From: Hyphomicrobiales bacterium
GTDB lineage: Bacteria > Pseudomonadota > Alphaproteobacteria > Rhizobiales > Beijerinckiaceae
Assembly (NCBI GenBank): GCA_027484605.1
Contig: JAIXSR010000005.1
Coordinates: forward strand, 88,853 to 152,852
Reading direction: 5' to 3'
Length of the DNA: 64,000 nt
Both the position numbers and the translations under genes were made by a program. A model generated the notes under the pieces. It had not been told where the DNA came from and did not search any database. It worked only from the letters and a program-made list of their open reading frames with translations. Positions 60,423-64,000 of this stretch are shown here, piece by piece. The stretch's first letter is position 1; the number at the start of each line of letters is the position of its first letter.

Positions 60423-60439
60423 GCGCCTTGCCAAGGCGC
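60423..60439. promoter_or_regulatory. 17-bp palindrome upstream of apt
   Basis: GCGCCTTG-C-CAAGGCGC is a perfect palindrome in the 77 bp between the petC terminator and apt. It may be an operator for apt or a second hairpin in the transcript leader. Confidence 0.35.
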
Positions 60440-60488
60440 CCCGGCAGCGTGACAAAGACATGACGATCCCCTGACGGAACGACGAGTG

Positions 60489-61019
60489 ATGGACTTCCTG
60501 CGCAACACGATCCGCACCATTCCGGATTACCCGAAGCCCGGTATCCAGTTCCGGGATATCTCGACCCTGCTCGGCAATCCGCGCGCCTTCCGGCGCGCCG
60601 TGGACGAGCTGGTGCAGCCCTATGCCGGGGCGCGGATCGACAAGGTGGCGGGGATCGAGGCGCGCGGCTTCATCCTGGGCGGCGCGGTGGCGCATCAGCT
60701 CTCCTGCGGTTTCGTGCCGATCCGCAAGAAGGGCAAGCTGCCGCATCGCACCGTCTCGATTTCCTATGCGCTCGAATACGGCACCGACGAGATGGAGATC
60801 CATCTCGATGCCGTGGCGCCCGGCGAGAAGGTGATCCTCGTCGATGACCTGATCGCCACTGGCGGCACTGCCACGGCGGCGGTGCAACTGCTGCAGAAGA
60901 TCGGCGCGCGGGTGGAAGCCGCCTGTTTCGTCATCGACCTGCCGGAACTGGGCGGCCGCGCCAAGATCGAGGCTCTGGGCGTGCCGGTGCGCACGCTCGT
61001 CGCCTTTGACGGGCATTGA
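60489..61019 (+). CDS. apt: Adenine phosphoribosyltransferase
   Basis: A 176-residue cytoplasmic enzyme for salvage of adenine to AMP. It has [18 protein letters not shown] (family opening), [13 protein letters not shown] and the PRPP loop [17 protein letters not shown]. Length matches Apt of other proteobacteria (about 180). The start is the ATG at 60489; a GTG at 60486 would add one residue. It lies beyond the petC terminator, so it likely has its own promoter in the short gap. The convergent nucleosidase-type gene ends 6 bp later, so two purine-salvage-type genes meet here. Confidence 0.95.
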   Translation: MDFLRNTIRTIPDYPKPGIQFRDISTLLGNPRAFRRAVDELVQPYAGARIDKVAGIEARGFILGGAVAHQLSCGFVPIRKKGKLPHRTVSISYALEYGTDEMEIHLDAVAPGEKVILVDDLIATGGTATAAVQLLQKIGARVEAACFVIDLPELGGRAKIEALGVPVRTLVAFDGH

Positions 61020-61025
61020 GCGGGC

Positions 61026-61655
61026 TCAGCCGGGCAGCAACAGGCTTTCCAGCCGGTCGATGATCGCCGCCATTTCCTGATCGAGATGGCCCAGCAGGGC
61101 GGTCCAGTCGGTGTAATGGCGCAATTCCCCGGCACCGTCGGAAATGCCGCGCAGGCCGATCATCGGCACGCCGAATTGCTGGCAGGCGCGCAGGACGGCG
61201 AAGCTCTCCATATCCACCATCTCCGCATCGATCGCGTCATAGGCGCTGCCGGAAACGATGTTCGCGCCCGTCGAGAGCCGCGCGGCCGGCACCCCGCGCA
61301 GGCGCAGGGGCAAGGCGAGTTCGGCCGGCAGGTCGAGGAAGGGCGTGTGGCCCTTCTCGAAGCCGAGGGGTGAGGCATCCATGTCGCGGTAGGAGACGGC
61401 GCTGACCTGATAGACCGCGCCCTGTTCGAGCCGCCGCGAGCCTGCCGAGCCGAGCGAGAGCACGAGGTCGGGCAGGCCCTGGTGGTCGAGGCAATCCTGC
61501 AGCGCCCGCGTCGTGCCGATCGCCGCCTCCACGGGGCCGACCCCGGTAATGACCGGCGTGGTCCGCTGCTGCAGGGCCGGGCCATATTCCGCCGTGGTGG
61601 CCATGACAACGAGGATCCGGTGCGCCGAGGTCAGGAGCAGGCGGGGCGCGTTCAT
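61026..61655 (-). CDS. Nucleoside phosphorylase/MTA-SAH nucleosidase family protein
   Basis: A 209-residue protein of the PNP/UDP family fold, close to MTA/SAH nucleosidase. It shows VVMATTAEYGPAL, the ITGVGPVEAAIGTTRAL ribose/phosphate region, LVLSLGSAGSRRLEQGAVYQV, and VDMESFAVLRAC with the substrate-binding Met-Glu; the last helices carry GLRGISDGAG with the general acid Asp. It therefore likely cleaves 5'-methylthioadenosine or S-adenosylhomocysteine. The start overlaps the MaoC-type gene stop (ATGA). The call to a specific substrate is tentative. Confidence 0.84.
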   Translation of the reverse strand: MNAPRLLLTSAHRILVVMATTAEYGPALQQRTTPVITGVGPVEAAIGTTRALQDCLDHQGLPDLVLSLGSAGSRRLEQGAVYQVSAVSYRDMDASPLGFEKGHTPFLDLPAELALPLRLRGVPAARLSTGANIVSGSAYDAIDAEMVDMESFAVLRACQQFGVPMIGLRGISDGAGELRHYTDWTALLGHLDQEMAAIIDRLESLLLPG

Positions 61656-62629
61656 TCGCGGGTCCCCCAGAGCACCGCGCCGGTGAAGGCGAAAACGGGA
61701 ATTCCGTCCTGATTGATGGCATAGTTGCGCTGGGTGACGATGCCCCAGCCGGGTTTGGACTGCGAGGGCCGCGCCTCGAGGATCCGGGCATAGTAGGTCA
61801 GGCAGTCGCCGGCGAGAACCGGGCGGATCCAGTGCAGGTCGGTGAAGCCGAAGCCGGGGCCGCGTCGGGGCAGCGGCGCCTCCTTCTCGCGATCCTGCCA
61901 GAAGCGGATCACCGTGCCCATCCAGGCCGAGGCGGTATGCCAGCCGGAGGCGGAGAGGCCGCCGAAATGGCTGTTGCGGCCGGCTTCCTCGGACAGGTGG
62001 AATTCCTGCGGATCATAGCGCCGGGCAAAGCGCAGCATGCGTTCCGGCGTGAAATCATAGCTGCCGAAGCGCACGATCATGCCGGGCCGGATCTCCTCAA
62101 CCGGGCCGAACCGCGCGACATTCGCTTCGGGCAGGAAGCTTTCCGCCGGCGGGCGCGCGATGGTCGTGGTGGCCGGCCCGGCCGCGCCGGGCTCCCGGCG
62201 GCCCATCATGATCAGGTTGGTCTGTTCGAGCACCAGCTCGCCGTCCTGGTTATGGAGGTCGAAGCGGTACTGGACGAAGCCGCGATCCGGCTTGCTGGAG
62301 GAGGGCTTGCGGTCGAGGATATGCATCTGCCCCGTCAGCCGGTCACCCGCGCGGACAGGCCGGGCCCATTTGAGGTTCGAGACACCGGGCGAGCCCATGC
62401 CCGCCGAATCCAGGATGAAGTGATCCGCCATCAGGCGCATATTGGCCGAGCAGGTATACCAGCCGGATGCGATGACCCCGCCCATGCGCCGGGCCTGTTC
62501 GGAACTGGCATCCAGATGCATGGGCTGGGGGTCGAATTCCGCGGCGAAAGCGAGCATTTCGTCTTCGCGGATGGTGATCGAGCCATAGGCTTCCGAGGAG
62601 CCGACCTCGAAATCTTCGAAATAGCGCAT
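61652..62629 (-). CDS. MaoC-family dehydratase, double hotdog
   Basis: A 325-residue protein with two hotdog domains, each of MaoC type (RYFEDFEVGSSEAYGSITI at the front, with the second half starting near residue 178). Blocks are AFAAEFDPQPMHLDA (substrate-binding Asp and His), RMGGVIASGWYTCSANMRLM, and in the second copy RFARRYDPQEFHLSEEAG and FGGLSASGWHTAS. Such enzymes hydrate enoyl-CoA or act on beta-hydroxyacyl-CoA. Its neighbour on the same strand is a purine-family gene and it overlaps it by four bases. Substrate unknown. Confidence 0.86.
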   Translation of the reverse strand: MRYFEDFEVGSSEAYGSITIREDEMLAFAAEFDPQPMHLDASSEQARRMGGVIASGWYTCSANMRLMADHFILDSAGMGSPGVSNLKWARPVRAGDRLTGQMHILDRKPSSSKPDRGFVQYRFDLHNQDGELVLEQTNLIMMGRREPGAAGPATTTIARPPAESFLPEANVARFGPVEEIRPGMIVRFGSYDFTPERMLRFARRYDPQEFHLSEEAGRNSHFGGLSASGWHTASAWMGTVIRFWQDREKEAPLPRRGPGFGFTDLHWIRPVLAGDCLTYYARILEARPSQSKPGWGIVTQRNYAINQDGIPVFAFTGAVLWGTRE

Positions 62630-62676
62630 TTTCTCCGGTCCGTGCGGGTGGACCGGTGGGAAGGCCGCGCCGGTCG

Positions 62677-62889
62677 TCAGGAAAACAGGATCTTCAAGCC
62701 ATACACGCTCGCCAGCCCGAGGGCGAGGGTGGAGAGCATCGCGAAGGCGAGCAGCGTGCCCTCGGCAAGACCCCTGAACCGTTCCCGCGGCACCGATTCC
62801 AGCGCGGTCCAGAGGAAGACAAACGGAAAGAGCAGAAGCATCAGTGCTCGGTAATAGACCGAGCGAATCTCAGCGACGATCACAGTCAT
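62677..62889 (-). CDS. Small two-helix membrane protein
   Basis: A 70-residue membrane protein of unknown function. Two hydrophobic helices (about residues 14-27 and 44-68) flank a charged loop, ESVPRERFRGLAEG. The ATG at 62889 is preferred over an upstream ATG at 62943, since GGGAGG lies five bases before it. It lies upstream of the MaoC gene on the same strand with a 47-bp gap. No recognised domain. Confidence 0.65.
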   Translation of the reverse strand: MTVIVAEIRSVYYRALMLLLFPFVFLWTALESVPRERFRGLAEGTLLAFAMLSTLALGLASVYGLKILFS

Positions 62890-63049
62890 GACCACCTCCC
62901 GGGTACCCGGGATATAGACTAAAGTCGCAATGGTTAATGACAAGATGCTGCGGAACGGATTTCTCCGGACATGTCAGGCCGGCCCGGATATCCGGGCGGG
63001 ACGGGCGCCGGGCGGCGCCGCTCACAGGCCCGGTTTCGCCCGCTGTGGT

Positions 63050-64000
63050 TCAGTTGGCGAAGCGGAAATGGAGCACATCGCCATCCGCGACGACATAGTC
63101 CTTGCCCTCGAGCCGGAACTTGCCGGCATCGCGCGCGCCGGCCTCGCCCTTGAGGGAGACGTAATCCTCGTAGGCCACGGTTTCGGCGCGGATGAAGCCC
63201 TTTTCGAAATCGGTATGGATCACCCCGGCCGCCTGCGGCGCCCGGGTGCCGGCCATGATGGTCCAGGCGCGGGCTTCCTTCGGGCCGACGGTGAAATAGG
63301 TGATCAGGCCGAGCAGGCCATAGCCCTGGCGGATGACGCGGTTGAGGCCGGGCTCCTCGAGGCCGATCGCCTCGAGATAGTCGCGCTGCTCGTCCGCCGC
63401 GAGGACAGCGATCTCGCTCTCGATCTTCGCGGAAACGACGACGGCGCGGGCGCCTTCCTCCTTCGCACGCTGGAAGACGCGGGCAGAGAAGGGATTGCCC
63501 TTGTCGGCTGAGGCTTCCTCGACATTGCAGACATAGAGAACCGGCTTGGCCGTGAGCAGGCCGAGCAGCGAGAAGGCGCGGGCCTCGGTCGGCTTCACCT
63601 CGACGAGTCGCGCCGGCTTGCCCTCGCGCAGCAGGACGAGGGCGCGCATGACCAGATCGAGCGATTCCTTCGCTTCCTTGTCCTGCCCCTTGGCCTTCTT
63701 TTCCAGATTCTGCACGCGCTTCTCGAGGCTTTCGAGATCGGCGAGCATCAATTCGGTCTCGATCGTCTCGATATCGGCGAGCGGGTCGATCTTGCCCTCG
63801 ACATGGGTGATGTCGGAATCCTCGAAGCAGCGCACGACATGAGCAATGGCATCCACCTCACGGATATTCGCAAGGAACTGGTTGCCAAGCCCCTCGCCCT
63901 TCGAGGCGCCGCGGACGAGACCGGCAATATCCACGAAGGTCAGGCGGGTCGGGATGATCTCCTTCGAGCCGGCAATGGCCGAGAGCTTGTCCAGCCGGTC
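63050..64000 (-). CDS. ychF: Redox-regulated ATPase YchF (N-terminus beyond the window)
   Basis: The last 317 residues of an Obg-family ATPase; the frame runs off the right edge on a codon boundary. The visible part holds the G3 region [23 protein letters not shown], the inserted coiled-coil domain ([25 protein letters not shown], shortened), [14 protein letters not shown] and the C-terminal TGS-like domain ([29 protein letters not shown]). YchF binds ATP over GTP and the ribosome. The P-loop would lie outside the window. Confidence 0.93.
   Translation of the reverse strand, partial: DRLDKLSAIAGSKEIIPTRLTFVDIAGLVRGASKGEGLGNQFLANIREVDAIAHVVRCFEDSDITHVEGKIDPLADIETIETELMLADLESLEKRVQNLEKKAKGQDKEAKESLDLVMRALVLLREGKPARLVEVKPTEARAFSLLGLLTAKPVLYVCNVEEASADKGNPFSARVFQRAKEEGARAVVVSAKIESEIAVLAADEQRDYLEAIGLEEPGLNRVIRQGYGLLGLITYFTVGPKEARAWTIMAGTRAPQAAGVIHTDFEKGFIRAETVAYEDYVSLKGEAGARDAGKFRLEGKDYVVADGDVLHFRFAN

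Overview
The window is GC-rich, gene-dense chromosomal DNA from an alphaproteobacterium, most likely of the order Hyphomicrobiales (Rhizobiales). That placement rests on the protein families: a DUF6352/DUF6505/DUF3305/DUF3306 formate dehydrogenase neighbourhood, DUF1285-Nudix-DUF6111-cca synteny, a MoxR-DUF58-DUF4159 cluster and a petABC operon. The genus is not determined. I see no rRNA, tRNA, CRISPR array, insertion sequence or phage gene. No stretch longer than 300 bp lacks a gene; the longest gaps are about 245 bp (57355-57599) and 224 bp (52945-53168).

Layout. 1-181: 3' end of a peptide-type ABC ATPase gene. 263-4355: a phosphohexomutase, a HAD hydrolase, a small secreted protein and an FAD-linked 2-hydroxyacid dehydrogenase. 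4330-9117: the xanthine dehydrogenase operon xdhA-xdhB-xdhC (minus strand). 9272-10270: an orphan TctC-type binding protein. 10307-17060: a seven-gene minus-strand operon suyA-suyB-suyZ-slcC-comC-gabD-like-yitT for 3-sulfolactate, with a divergent GntR regulator (17190-17939). 17932-23961: a YihV-type sugar kinase, an orphan ABC sugar-binding protein, a hydroxypyruvate isomerase family protein, a ThDP enzyme and an OpgC-like membrane protein. 23965-28274: a YedE-type transporter, a TTC38-like TPR protein, a TusA-like protein and a WD40-cytochrome c fusion.

28280-43333 is a formate dehydrogenase island: an Fe-S protein, five accessory genes of poorly known function, an HTH-TorD fusion chaperone, a 70-residue Tat-signal peptide, fdhABC, then mobB-moeA and, on the other strand, fdhD-mobA. 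43435-46040 holds single-gene units (YbaK-like, metallophosphoesterase, Nudix, GNAT). 46054-52944 is a MoxR/DUF58/BatA-type cluster. 53169-55907 is DUF1285-CoA pyrophosphatase-DUF6111-cca. 55910-57354 is trmL-hemF. 57600-60363 is petABC for the cytochrome bc1 complex, followed by apt, a nucleoside phosphorylase-family gene, a double-hotdog MaoC protein, a small membrane protein and the 3' part of ychF.

How the parts fit. The most interesting block is 10307-18849. SlcC and ComC interconvert the sulfolactate enantiomers through sulfopyruvate, SuyAB cleaves (R)-sulfolactate to pyruvate and sulfite, and SuyZ is the proposed sulfite exporter. The co-transcribed GabD-like dehydrogenase could make sulfolactate from sulfolactaldehyde. 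The adjacent kinase keeps, at identical residue numbers, the Lys27/Asn109/Arg138 sulfonate-binding set that I recall for E. coli sulfofructose kinase YihV. Together they suggest a locus that takes a sulfosugar down to pyruvate and sulfite in one cell. That is inference: no sulfoquinovose isomerase or sulfofructose-phosphate aldolase is in the window. The formate dehydrogenase island joins structural genes with most of the molybdenum cofactor and sulfur-insertion genes needed to mature the enzyme; xanthine dehydrogenase is a second molybdenum enzyme in the window.
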